DNA from: Aequorivita sp.
GTDB lineage: Bacteria > Bacteroidota > Bacteroidia > Flavobacteriales > Flavobacteriaceae
DNA length: 40,892 nt
Assembly: GCA_026646335.1 (NCBI GenBank)
Contig: JAPKFY010000014.1
Coordinates: forward strand, 1-40,892
Reading direction: 5' to 3'
Part shown: positions 33,503 through 40,892 of the stretch, piece after piece
Numbering within the stretch: the stretch's first letter is position 1
Layout: every line of letters starts with the position of its first letter
Translations under genes and position numbers: made by a program
The notes under the pieces: generated by a model
The model's database searches: none
What the model saw: the letters and a program-made list of their open reading frames with translations, nothing else
Told to the model about the DNA's origin: nothing

Positions 33503-34711
33503 ATGGAAAATAAACCCACAGTGGTAATGATGGGATTGGGCTATATAGGCTTGCCCACTGCGGCACTGATAGCCAGTAAAGGATTAAATGTAACGGGCGT
33601 AGATATTTCTCAACATGTAGTAAATACTATAAATGAAGGAAAAATTCACATAGTGGAACCTGACCTTGATGGCCTGGTGCATCACGTGGTGAAGCAAAGC
33701 TATCTTCAGGCCTCTACAAAGCCCGTAATGGCAGATGTTTATTTGATAGCTGTTCCAACACCTTTCAAGGGAAACCACAAGCCAGACCTCACTTATGTTG
33801 AAAGTGCAGTTAAAAATATAATACCTACCCTGAAAAAAGGAGCTTTGGTTATTTTGGAATCTACCAGCCCTGTTGGCACGACCCAAAAAATCCAAGAAAT
33901 TATCCTTAAGGAGCGTCCCGAACTAAAAGGAGAAATTTTCATCGCATATTGCCCAGAGCGCGTATTGCCCGGGAATGTAATCTATGAACTGGAACAAAAT
34001 GATCGCGCAATAGGCGGAATTGATGAAGCTTCTACTGAAAAAGCAGTTTGGTTCTATAAACATTTTGTGAAAGGTGAATTGCATAAAACAAATTCACAGA
34101 CCGCGGAAATGTGCAAATTGGTTGAAAACTCTTCCCGGGACGTGCAGATTGCTTTTGCAAATGAACTTTCAATGATATGTGATAAAGCCAACATAAACGT
34201 TTGGGAATTGATCCGTCTGGCCAATAAACATCCCCGTGTAAACATCTTGCAACCTGGAACAGGCGTTGGCGGTCACTGCATTGCCGTGGATCCTTGGTTT
34301 ATTGTTTCCGAATTTCCTGAAGAATCAAAAATAATTCGTTCTGCCCGTGAAATAAATAATTATAAGACAGAGTGGGTCATTGAAAAAGTAAAAAACACAG
34401 CCCTTAAGTTTAAAATAGATAAGGGTAGGGATGCCATTATAGCCTGCTTGGGCCTTGCTTTTAAACCCAATATTGATGATCTTCGTGAATCTCCCGCTTT
34501 ACACGTTTCTGAAGCCTTGAAAAATGATGGCTATAAAACCCTTAACGTGGAACCAAATCTTAAAAAAGAAACTGAACGAGAGCTGACGCAGACAAATGAA
34601 GCGATAGAAAAGGCTGATATCTTGGTGTTTTTGGTAGCTCACAGCGAATTCAAAAATCTTACTTTGCCCGATAACAAAAAAATCCTGGATTTCTGCGGGG
34701 TATTAAACTAA
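33503..34711 (+). CDS. wecC: UDP-N-acetyl-D-mannosamine dehydrogenase
   Basis: A 402-aa UDP-sugar dehydrogenase oxidising UDP-ManNAc twice to UDP-ManNAcA with NAD. N-terminal NAD motif MMGLGYIGLPTAALIASKGLNVTGVDI. Middle signature CKLVENSSRDVQIAFANELSMIC. The catalytic cysteine is in GTGVGGHCIAVDPWFI. The C-terminal UDP-binding domain contains CLGLAFKPNIDDLRESPALHVSEAL. The pairing with wecB supports the ManNAc rather than glucose substrate. Full length; followed 7 bp later by the flippase gene. Confidence 0.95.
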   Translation: MENKPTVVMMGLGYIGLPTAALIASKGLNVTGVDISQHVVNTINEGKIHIVEPDLDGLVHHVVKQSYLQASTKPVMADVYLIAVPTPFKGNHKPDLTYVESAVKNIIPTLKKGALVILESTSPVGTTQKIQEIILKERPELKGEIFIAYCPERVLPGNVIYELEQNDRAIGGIDEASTEKAVWFYKHFVKGELHKTNSQTAEMCKLVENSSRDVQIAFANELSMICDKANINVWELIRLANKHPRVNILQPGTGVGGHCIAVDPWFIVSEFPEESKIIRSAREINNYKTEWVIEKVKNTALKFKIDKGRDAIIACLGLAFKPNIDDLRESPALHVSEALKNDGYKTLNVEPNLKKETERELTQTNEAIEKADILVFLVAHSEFKNLTLPDNKKILDFCGVLN

Positions 34712-34718
34712 TCATACC

Positions 34719-35981
34719 GTGGAAAGGCTCACACTACTTTTTTTAAAACTAAAAGAAAGAGGTTTTTTCCACCTTATAATCTCCAATTATTCGGTTCAGT
34801 TCATCGTTTTTGGCTCCAGTTTGCTGGTCGCCAAAATCATGTCGCCAACGGATGTTGGAATTATAAAAACCATTGAGACTTTTGCAAATATGGCTATTGT
34901 TTTAGGTGGTGGGGGAGTAATCTTTGGAATCCTAAAAGTTATTCCCGAGCACAAAGACAGCGCAATACGGCGGCTTTCATTAATTTTTTCTTTAAAATAC
35001 GCCACATTTTTTTCATTGGCCGTTTTCGTCTTTTTTAATCTGCTGGCATATTCTGGCTTTGTTTCCGAAGACGAAACGCTTGTTTATTGGTTTCAACAAT
35101 ATTCCTTCATCATTGTACCTTCTGTTTTGACGATGGTTTTGATACGTTATTATCAAGCAATTGATAGATTTAAGAGAATCAGCACCGTAGTTTTTTATCT
35201 GAAATTACTTTCCGCAGTTTTCGTTCTTTCGTTTACCTACTTCTTTTTTATTCGTGGCTATGTGCTTTCAATGGTTATTTCAACCGTTTTGGCAACGCTT
35301 ATCTTGCTTTATGATCTTCGGAAAGAATTGGTTGATAAAACCATTAGCGAACGACATTTAGAAATAAGGCAAAAAATTATCGGTCTGTCCAAAACCGCAT
35401 TTACGGCACAAGTCATCGATCAGCTTAAACTGCAATCCGGGTTTCTGATTGCGAATTATGTTATTTTAGACCGGGAAATATTTGGTTTTTATGCCTTCGC
35501 ACTTATTTTAACGCAGGGCATAAACATTGTTGCTTCCAGCGTGCAGCAATTTATAATTCCTAAAATGTCTGAAACTTCGGGAAATCTCACTTTGTTTTTT
35601 CAGAAATATAAAATGTTTGAAAAGCGTTTCAATATAATAGCAGTTGCTATTTTTATTGGGGCACAATTGTTTTTGCCTTTGGCAGTAAGCTTGGTTTTTG
35701 GAGATAAATATGACGGGGCGATACTAATTTTAAGAATTATGCTCGTAGGCTGGCTTATTGAGGCGCTATATGCGTTGAAAGGTGTTATTTTCCTTAGTTT
35801 GGGAAAAATGAAATACATAAGCTATGCTTCGCTCACTATCTTTTTGATTTCCGTTCCAGTGATTTATTATTTGGACGTAAAATACGCCGCTATTGGTGCC
35901 GCCTGCGCCTATGTTTTCCAAAATCTGGTAAGCTTGGGTGTACTGAATTATTTTGTACATAAGGTTTCAAAACATTCTTGA
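34719..35981 (+). CDS. Wzx-like polysaccharide flippase (MATE/oligosaccharide translocase fold)
   Basis: A 420-aa protein with about 10-12 predicted TM segments, starting at GTG (MERLTLLFLKLKERGFFHLIISNYSVQFIVFGSSLLVAKIMSPTDVGIIKTIETFANMAIVLG). The N-terminal SPTDVGIIKTIETF and charged loop residues are as in polysaccharide-export/Wzx proteins of the MOP superfamily. Such proteins move undecaprenyl-linked repeat units to the periplasmic side. The position after the sugar-nucleotide genes and before polymerase candidates fits. Substrate specificity cannot be read from sequence. Confidence 0.82.
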   Translation: MERLTLLFLKLKERGFFHLIISNYSVQFIVFGSSLLVAKIMSPTDVGIIKTIETFANMAIVLGGGGVIFGILKVIPEHKDSAIRRLSLIFSLKYATFFSLAVFVFFNLLAYSGFVSEDETLVYWFQQYSFIIVPSVLTMVLIRYYQAIDRFKRISTVVFYLKLLSAVFVLSFTYFFFIRGYVLSMVISTVLATLILLYDLRKELVDKTISERHLEIRQKIIGLSKTAFTAQVIDQLKLQSGFLIANYVILDREIFGFYAFALILTQGINIVASSVQQFIIPKMSETSGNLTLFFQKYKMFEKRFNIIAVAIFIGAQLFLPLAVSLVFGDKYDGAILILRIMLVGWLIEALYALKGVIFLSLGKMKYISYASLTIFLISVPVIYYLDVKYAAIGAACAYVFQNLVSLGVLNYFVHKVSKHS

Positions 35982-36008
35982 TACCTTTATAAAATTTGAA
36001 TGTAGCAT

Positions 36009-37262
36009 ATGAAAATCTTAAACTTAAGAACTCCGGTAAAAGATATTTTATCAAATATCCTCATTCTATTTCCCTTTGTTCTCATATTTCTTTCAGAGAT
36101 TTTGCTTCCAATTATTCCAACGGCATCTTCAGTTTTTAAGGTTGGGGCGGTGCTATATATGTTTGTATATGCGTTTATGGGTTTAAAATTCCACGGCAGT
36201 TTTTTAATACTCCTTGGATTGTTTATTCCTTTTTTTATTTACGGAATTTTACACTCGTTCAACATCAATGCGGCAATTTCTGAAGGAATCAGATATCTTT
36301 TTCCTATTTCGGTTTTAATGTATGGATACGCTATAAGACGTCACTTTAAATTTCTTCTTTTTGCATTTATCGTTTTTGTACTTATAAACGATTTTTGGCA
36401 GATTGTAAATTATGTAAATTGGTATCGCGGGGTTACTCAATGGTTTTACAGTACAGACTTATACGGAAATCGCTATTTTAACGCATCATCTGGAATCATT
36501 CGGGCTACAGGCATTGTTGGGTTTTTTGGACTTTTTGGATTTATTAATCTCATTGCTTTTTTCTTAACCCGACGATACTACACCGGCAAATGGAAAACCT
36601 TGCTTCTCTCCATTTTTCTAATTTCACTTTTTTTAAGCTTTTCCTATAAAACCATTGGCGCTTTATTGGTTTTACTTTTTATTCAGTATAAAAACAAGCT
36701 GAAGTTTTTTCAAATAGTTGGAGTATTGTTTGTAATAGCCCTAATTGCCATTCCTAAAGTAATTGCGAGTATGGGTGAAAGCATAGTGCTGCGATTGGAA
36801 CAATATGTGACTGAAGGAGATTCTGCTAGAGCGGAATCCTATCGGGTAATGTTTGCCGAAATTTCAGATTTAAACCTCTTTGGTCGTGGAGTGGGTTCTT
36901 TTGGTGGGCCAGCTTCGGTAACTTATAATTCCCCAATATATAGCGAGCATCATTTTAATTGGTTCTATACAATAGATTTAGCTACAACAGATACTTTTTT
37001 TCCACATTTATTTGTTGAAATGGGGATCATTGGTGGTCTGCTCTATTTGTTTGTTCTTATGGCTCCCTTTGCGCTGTCATGGAAACGTGATAAGTTTAAA
37101 TTGGTCTTTGCCATTTATTTTGCCCTCTTTTTTGACGCCCTCTTTTCGTATTCATTGAATAATATAGCTTTTTTGATAGTTTCACTAGGTTTTTTATATC
37201 CGCTGTATTTTTATAAGGAAGAAGAAAATATACTGGAAGAAGCTGTTCCTAACCACGTTTGA
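36009..37262 (+). CDS. Polytopic membrane protein, candidate Wzy polymerase
   Basis: A 417-aa, very hydrophobic protein with about 10-11 TM segments (ILILFPFVLIFLSEILLPII; FLILLGLFIPFFIYGIL; FLLFAFIVFVLINDFW; LLLSIFLISLFLSFSY; LVFAIYFALFFDALFSY). A large loop follows about residue 250 (MGESIVLRLEQYVTEGDSARAESYRVMFAEISDLNLFGRGVGSFGGPASVTYNSPIYSEHHFNW), where the Wzy/O-antigen ligase families carry their periplasmic loop with R and H residues. The FGRGVGSFG segment resembles this signature. Likely function: polymerisation or ligation of the surface glycan. The stop overlaps a TTG in frame with the next gene. Confidence 0.7.
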   Translation: MKILNLRTPVKDILSNILILFPFVLIFLSEILLPIIPTASSVFKVGAVLYMFVYAFMGLKFHGSFLILLGLFIPFFIYGILHSFNINAAISEGIRYLFPISVLMYGYAIRRHFKFLLFAFIVFVLINDFWQIVNYVNWYRGVTQWFYSTDLYGNRYFNASSGIIRATGIVGFFGLFGFINLIAFFLTRRYYTGKWKTLLLSIFLISLFLSFSYKTIGALLVLLFIQYKNKLKFFQIVGVLFVIALIAIPKVIASMGESIVLRLEQYVTEGDSARAESYRVMFAEISDLNLFGRGVGSFGGPASVTYNSPIYSEHHFNWFYTIDLATTDTFFPHLFVEMGIIGGLLYLFVLMAPFALSWKRDKFKLVFAIYFALFFDALFSYSLNNIAFLIVSLGFLYPLYFYKEEENILEEAVPNHV

Positions 37263-37267
37263 TTTTA

Positions 37268-38206
37268 ATGAACAAAATGCCACCACATATTGCCATTGTT
37301 ATTATTTGGGGAGTACTTCTGGGCTATCTTGTGTTTGATTTTATAGGAAAGGCGAATGTAAATTTTGTTCAGTTCAATTATGATTGGGACGCTTCGGAAG
37401 TTATTGGAACCTTTGGCACGGTTGAAATAGATTCTATTGCGAACGATTATATTTCTGTTAAAAATAACCTTCAGCTTCCCCTAAACTTCAACAGCAATAA
37501 TACTTTTTTACTGAAAAACAGCCAAGAAAGCTATTTCCGGGCATCAGAAATACTTACAGATAGCAGTAAAATTGTTTTCTCAGGAGTTAAATGGATTAAC
37601 CAAATTCCCAATAAAACAAACGAACAAAATAGTATTGAAATTATAGATTTGCCGCTTATCCAGCCCAAAGGAAAAACCACGGTCACCATAGGCGATTCAC
37701 AGATAATATGGCGCGAAGCACGAGAACTTCGTAAAAATCTACTACAGAAAAAGAAACTGTTTTTTGTGGGAAGCCAGACCGACGCCTATGGGTATCCTTA
37801 TGAAGGCGGTACGTTCAATACTTCTTCAGACATTTTGATAAAATCATTAAACGCACCATCTGCAGCATATTATATTTTGTTTTTTGGGGCACAGGATAAA
37901 CGAATGGATAAGCAATTGCTGAATAAAAACATTTGTGATATTTTAGAATCACTTCAAAATAAACCGAAAACTGAAAAGATTTTCGTCATTACGCTACCAC
38001 CTTCAACAAACCCCACTTTTGACGCTTACAATAACCTATTCAATACACGTTTGCAAGAATGTGTAGCACAATTTACAAATATCCAAATTGTGGACTTGCA
38101 TAATTTTTTAATCGATAAAGAAGATTATTTAGCTGATGATGAAGTGCATTTGAATACTAAGGGATATTTATATCTAAACAAACTCTTAACCCAAGAAATT
38201 CCGTGA
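37268..38206 (+). CDS. Membrane-anchored SGNH-hydrolase-like protein of the glycan locus
   Basis: About 312 aa from MNKMPPHIAIVIIWGVLLGYLVFDFIG, a single N-terminal TM anchor with the rest probably periplasmic. Motifs in order are those of SGNH/GDSL proteins: TVTIGDSQIIW (block I GDS), GSQTDAYGYPYEGGTFNTS (block II-like Gly), FFGAQDKRM in the position of the block III GxND, and DDEVHLNTKGYLYLN (block V DxxH). The usual catalytic Ser, Asp and His are therefore present. Polysaccharide loci often encode such proteins as O-acetyl esterases or acyltransferases, so acetyl editing of the glycan is plausible. The ORF-track start at 37259 (TTG) is possible, but ATG 37268 is preferred. Confidence 0.72.
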   Translation: MNKMPPHIAIVIIWGVLLGYLVFDFIGKANVNFVQFNYDWDASEVIGTFGTVEIDSIANDYISVKNNLQLPLNFNSNNTFLLKNSQESYFRASEILTDSSKIVFSGVKWINQIPNKTNEQNSIEIIDLPLIQPKGKTTVTIGDSQIIWREARELRKNLLQKKKLFFVGSQTDAYGYPYEGGTFNTSSDILIKSLNAPSAAYYILFFGAQDKRMDKQLLNKNICDILESLQNKPKTEKIFVITLPPSTNPTFDAYNNLFNTRLQECVAQFTNIQIVDLHNFLIDKEDYLADDEVHLNTKGYLYLNKLLTQEIP

Positions 38207-39408
38207 GCAAATTTAAAAATATACGCGAACAATTTTTCTTCGGCTCACTCATTTTAGTGGTTATAAGCTTGTCTTTGCCAAAATACAGTCTAAACTCCCA
38301 AAGCATTATTGCGTGTGTAATTTGCTGGTTGTTTTACAACCCTTTTCGGGAAAAATACAATAATCTAAAGAGGAATTTTCTGCCTTTTCTGCTTTTAAGT
38401 TCCTTGTTTTGGATTTCGCTAATTGGTTTCCTTTATACTGAAAACCTGAAAGAAGGCATCAGGAATTTTGAAATGCAGCTTCCTTTTTTGGTGTTCCCAT
38501 TGATTTTCTTTTCAGTGGAAATAACTGAAAAAACAAAATTGATATTGCTAAAATATTTTAGTTACGGCGTCGTAGTTTCTGCAGTTTTCGCACTATTAAA
38601 GGCAGGTTATTTCAAACTGAACAATTTTGGCGACTATTTTTATTATGACAAATTGGGACAGTTGTTGGATATTCACACCACTTATTTCGCAATGTATGTG
38701 TTAATTGCACTGCTTTATTTTGCGAATTTCATTTCCCGAAATACCTTTAAAAAGCGCCTTCTTTATGGACTGTGTATCGTTTTCTTACTTTTGTTTTTAT
38801 ACCTTTTGAGCGTTCGGGTGAGCATCCTGGCTTTGATAGTGAGCGGGTTGATTTTGATTTATGGCAACAGAAAAGCCATAACACCCAAAACTATATTTTT
38901 GCTAATTGGCGGCGTTTTGTTGATAGTGCTATTTTATTTTACACCCAATTTCCAAAAAAGGTTTAATGCTAAAACTCCCGAAGGCATAGCCATTTCTGAT
39001 GTGGATACCCGAACGGTGCATTGGCAGTCGGCTCTGGAAGTAATAGAAAAAAACAATTTATTTTTTGGTGCTGGAACAGGAGATGGCCATGCAATATTAT
39101 ATGACCAATATCTAGAAAATGGTTTTGAAACGGGTTATATTTATCAATACAACGCTCATAACCAATTTTTGGAAACAACCTTATACTATGGTTTATTTGG
39201 ACTTGTATTTTTAATTACAATAATCTTTATTGTAGTTAAAAAATGCTATTTATTTAAAAATTATCTTGGAGTTGCAATAATAATTACCCAAATAGTTTTT
39301 ATGATTACTGAATCCACGCTTGAAAGTCAAAGCGGAATAGTTCTTTTTGCTTTCTTTACTGCCATGCTGGCTTCCCATTCCCTTTCAAATAAAGTCAGAA
39401 TTAATTGA
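38203..39408 (+). CDS. O-antigen ligase/polymerase family protein (Wzy_C-like)
   Basis: A 401-aa protein with about 10 TM helices starting at GTG 38203, overlapping the previous stop by 4 bp. The large loop and following segment read DVDTRTVHWQSALEVIEKNNLFFGAGTGDGHAILYDQYL, then YNAHNQFLETTLYYGLFGLVFLITII. The R-x3-W, FGxGTGD and H-N-x-FLE-x6-GLxG pattern is the O-antigen ligase (WaaL/Wzy_C) family signature. Its role is either polymerase or transfer of glycan to an acceptor. Together with the candidate at 36009 it makes two such proteins in one cluster. Confidence 0.85.
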   Translation: MSKFKNIREQFFFGSLILVVISLSLPKYSLNSQSIIACVICWLFYNPFREKYNNLKRNFLPFLLLSSLFWISLIGFLYTENLKEGIRNFEMQLPFLVFPLIFFSVEITEKTKLILLKYFSYGVVVSAVFALLKAGYFKLNNFGDYFYYDKLGQLLDIHTTYFAMYVLIALLYFANFISRNTFKKRLLYGLCIVFLLLFLYLLSVRVSILALIVSGLILIYGNRKAITPKTIFLLIGGVLLIVLFYFTPNFQKRFNAKTPEGIAISDVDTRTVHWQSALEVIEKNNLFFGAGTGDGHAILYDQYLENGFETGYIYQYNAHNQFLETTLYYGLFGLVFLITIIFIVVKKCYLFKNYLGVAIIITQIVFMITESTLESQSGIVLFAFFTAMLASHSLSNKVRIN

Positions 39409-39424
39409 TTTGAGCTATTAAACA

Positions 39425-40302
39425 ATGAAGAAGAATATATTAGAAATAGGCCCGTATTCTGCGGTAGGTGGTGTAAGCATCCATATCAAGAGACTTGCCG
39501 CACTATTAAGTAAGGAGCATAATTTTACTTTTATAGATGAATCTCCAAGAACTAAAGTAGAAACTAATGTATTTAACTTAAGAAGTAAAAATTTAGCTAA
39601 ATATTTTAAGTTGTTGAATGACGCCGACATTGTTCATATACATACTGGCATTTTGTGGCTTCAGTGCATTCATATTTTTCTAGCTTTCATTTTAAGAAAA
39701 AAAATTATAGTTACAATTCATTCGTTGAGCAACCTTAACAATAAATATTCAATATGGGTCACTCAATTATTTTTGTCATTAACCTCTAAAACAATATTTG
39801 TTAGTAAAGAAATTTCCGAAATATTTAAATTAAAAAATAAGATTATAATACCTGCTTTTATCCCCCCTGATATATCTGAAGAGAAAGATTTGCCTATAGA
39901 GATTTCGAATATTTTAGAAAAGAATAAGGATAAAAAAATAATAGTAAATAATGCTTTTAAGCTCGTTTTATATAAACAGCAGGATTTATACGGATTAGAT
40001 TTACTAATTGATGTTGCGCGTTCCATAAAAAGAGATCAAAAAAACTATAAAATAATTTTTGTGATAGCTTCTATGGATGAAAAACTAAATCTATATGATT
40101 ATTATGCCCAAATAATTAAAGAAGAAAATTTAGAGGAAGAAATTTCCTTAATACCTTATTCCATTTCTTTTGTAAAACTCATGATGGCGAGCGATTTGGT
40201 AGTACGGGCAACAAATACAGATGGTGATGCCCTGACAGTTAGAGAAGCACTATTTTTAAATAAACCTATTATAGCGTCCGATGTTACCTTTAGGCCTGAA
40301 GG
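39425..40302 (+). CDS. Glycosyltransferase, GT-B type (3'-truncated by junction)
   Basis: About 293 authentic residues from MKKNILEIGPYSAVGGVSIHIKRLAALL. The N-terminal Rossmann domain has the acceptor-side GGVSIHIKRLA motif. DADIVHIHTGILWLQC, LRKKIIVTIHSL and the hinge follow. The C-terminal donor domain (IIVNNAFKLVLYKQQDLYGLDLLIDVARSI) reaches IPYSISFVKLMMASDLVVRATNTDGDALTVREALFLNKPIIASDVTFRPEG, the sugar-nucleotide-binding site with the EAL motif. It then breaks into foreign sequence (YATCAQ stop). A few tens of C-terminal residues are probably missing. This stretch is the most AT-rich of the cluster, typical of strain-specific glycan genes. Confidence 0.88.
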
Positions 40303-40310
40303 GTACGCGA
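40298..40310. other. Chimeric junction, glycosyltransferase to high-GC DNA
   Basis: AT-rich glycosyltransferase coding stops abruptly after the FRPEG codons (to about 40302) and GC-rich DNA starts (GTACGCGACCTGCGCGCAG). The protein loses family similarity at exactly this point. No repeat or insertion-sequence end is visible. Confidence 0.85.
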
Positions 40311-40320
40311 CCTGCGCGCA

Positions 40321-40552
40321 GTGACCCGCGCTGCGTTCGGTCTAGCGCTCCTCCTGGTGACCAGCGGCTGCGAAGCGGAGCGCGTGAAGACGGCGGAGCG
40401 CGGCAAGGCCCTGGCGCACGCAGCCGAGATCGCCAGCGGGGTTGCGAGCAGCCTGCGCTGCGTGGACGACGCCTGGCCCGTCTACGCCCACGATGAGCAG
40501 CGCAGCGGCGCGAGCAGCGGCTGCTGCAAGGGCCCGCTCTCGCCGCTGTGGC
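40321..40552 (+). CDS. N-terminal fragment of a PQQ-propeller-type lipoprotein (foreign DNA)
   Basis: Begins at GTG with MTRAAFGLALLLVTSGCEAERVKTAERGKALAHAAEIASGV, a lipoprotein signal (lipobox TSGC). It continues CVDDAWPVYAHDEQRSGASSGCCKGPLSPLWR; the WPxYxHDxQRSG...GPLSPLWR pattern is the usual opening of PQQ-like beta-propeller proteins. Similarity ends at about 40552, where another unrelated fragment begins. Very GC-rich, probably from a deltaproteobacterium/myxobacterium-like organism (inference). Only about 78 residues are present. Confidence 0.6.
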
Positions 40553-40807
40553 GCCCATGCCGCACTCGCCCGTGCCGTCACACGTGGCGCCGAGGGCGAA
40601 GCCCTCCCACTCGAAGCCCTCGTCCGTCGCGCCGTCGCAGTCGTCGTCCTTGCCGTTGCAGGTCTCGGCCGCCGCCAGCGGCCCGGTGCACACCCAGCCC
40701 TTCTTGCCCTGGCACGTCTCGGTGCCGGGGCAGCCGCCGTGCTCGCTCTCGGTGGTGCAGGGGTGGTCGTCGAGGTCCTCGTCGGCCTCGCCGTCGCAGT
40801 CGTCGTA
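40553..40807 (-). CDS. Fragment of a MopE-like Cys/Asp-rich repeat protein (foreign DNA)
   Basis: The minus strand encodes, without stops, DDCDGEADEDLDDHPCTTESEHGGCPGTETCQGKKGWVCTGPLAAAETCNGKDDDCDGATDEGFEWEGFALGATCDGTGECGMG. The CNGKDDDCDGATDEGF unit is the repeated metal-binding-type motif of MopE-like proteins abundant in myxobacteria. It has cysteine-rich spacing and is probably secreted. Both ends are cut: the next codons toward 40550 lose the pattern, and beyond 40807 the sequence is different DNA. The longer ORF in the track (40256..40870) fuses three unrelated pieces. Confidence 0.75.
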
Positions 40808-40892
40808 CCTAGTAAAAGCCCGCCTAACAAGCACCACTTTCTGAAAATGTACCGTTAAAGGGTGAGGCATTATGTCGCTGGAAATAGACGCT
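40808..40892. other. Unassigned terminal 85 bp, possibly a third foreign fragment
   Basis: Base composition drops to intermediate GC after about 40807. It could hold the start of a gene at ATG 40872 (MSLEIDA) with an SD-like AAAGGGTGAGG just upstream, but seven codons are too few to identify. Nothing else is supported. Confidence 0.3.

Noticed and set aside
40814-40826. Integron attC-like sequence (GCCTAAC) in the terminal tail
   Set aside because: Only one RYYYAAC-like half is present; there is no matching GTTRRRY partner or imperfect palindrome before the window ends.
40256-40870. 204-aa minus-strand ORF as one intact protein
   Set aside because: Only the middle is MopE-like. Both ends run into unrelated DNA, including antisense to the glycosyltransferase and the lipoprotein fragment.
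1-40892. CRISPR array, transposase, restriction-modification, toxin-antitoxin or other defence system
   Set aside because: Scanned the ORF proteins and intergenic gaps; no regularly spaced repeats and no such protein families were recognised.

Overview
The window is about 39.5 kb of a low-GC Bacteroidota chromosome, most likely family Flavobacteriaceae, flanked by unrelated high-GC DNA at both ends. Lineage evidence: AT-rich coding, Bacteroidota-type -7 elements (TAnnTTTG) upstream of many genes, and families typical of the group (DUF4175, DUF4837, GIN-domain, DUF6909-like, bacterial GH3, the rmlBACD order). I cannot name the genus from sequence alone. Positions 1 to about 788 encode, on the minus strand, an internal piece of a proteobacterial MutS. 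Positions from about 40303 to the end hold at least two unrelated high-GC fragments (a PQQ-propeller-type lipoprotein N-terminus and a MopE/CDGxDDDCDG repeat protein) plus an unassigned 86-bp tail. These ends look like assembly or cloning chimeras. They cut off the start of rnr and the end of the last glycosyltransferase. The 961-aa ORF at 36..2921 is an artificial fusion through the left junction.

Layout. 0.8-4.4 kb: RNase R, a GIN-domain exported protein and a frameshifted LysE-type transporter. 4.5-6.8 kb: tRNA-Cys and folB (minus strand), then glnS. 6.9-8.0 kb: a three-gene small envelope-protein operon (YtxH-like, holin-like TM protein, 86-aa protein) ended by a strong bidirectional hairpin. 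8.1-11.4 kb: an SPFH/band-7 protein, an outer-membrane beta-barrel protein and gltX carrying an in-frame repeat-like insertion. 11.5-20.9 kb: a giant DUF4175 membrane protein, ybeY, mnmG flanked by two parS palindromes, a methyltransferase, a DNA polymerase III delta'-like subunit and pgk. 21-26.4 kb: MltD-type transglycosylase, DUF4837 lipoprotein, tatA, M23 peptidase and GH3-family enzyme. 26.4-40.3 kb: a DUF6909-like protein, then a long co-directional surface-polysaccharide cluster: rmlBACD (dTDP-L-rhamnose), Wzz-like, wecB and wecC (UDP-ManNAcA), Wzx-like flippase, a polytopic Wzy candidate, an SGNH-type protein, an O-antigen ligase/polymerase family protein and a glycosyltransferase.

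How it works together: the polysaccharide cluster encodes two activated sugars, chain-length control, flipping, polymerisation or ligation, and probable acyl modification, so the product is probably a rhamnose- and ManNAcA-containing Wzx/Wzy-type surface glycan. The centre holds translation and replication housekeeping genes, and the two parS sites suggest a chromosome-partition (probably origin-proximal) region. I found no CRISPR array, prophage, transposase or recognisable defence system. The most notable items are the parS pair, the repeat inside gltX, the LysE frameshift, the DUF6909-like enzyme with a nucleosidase-like C-terminus, and the chimeric ends.
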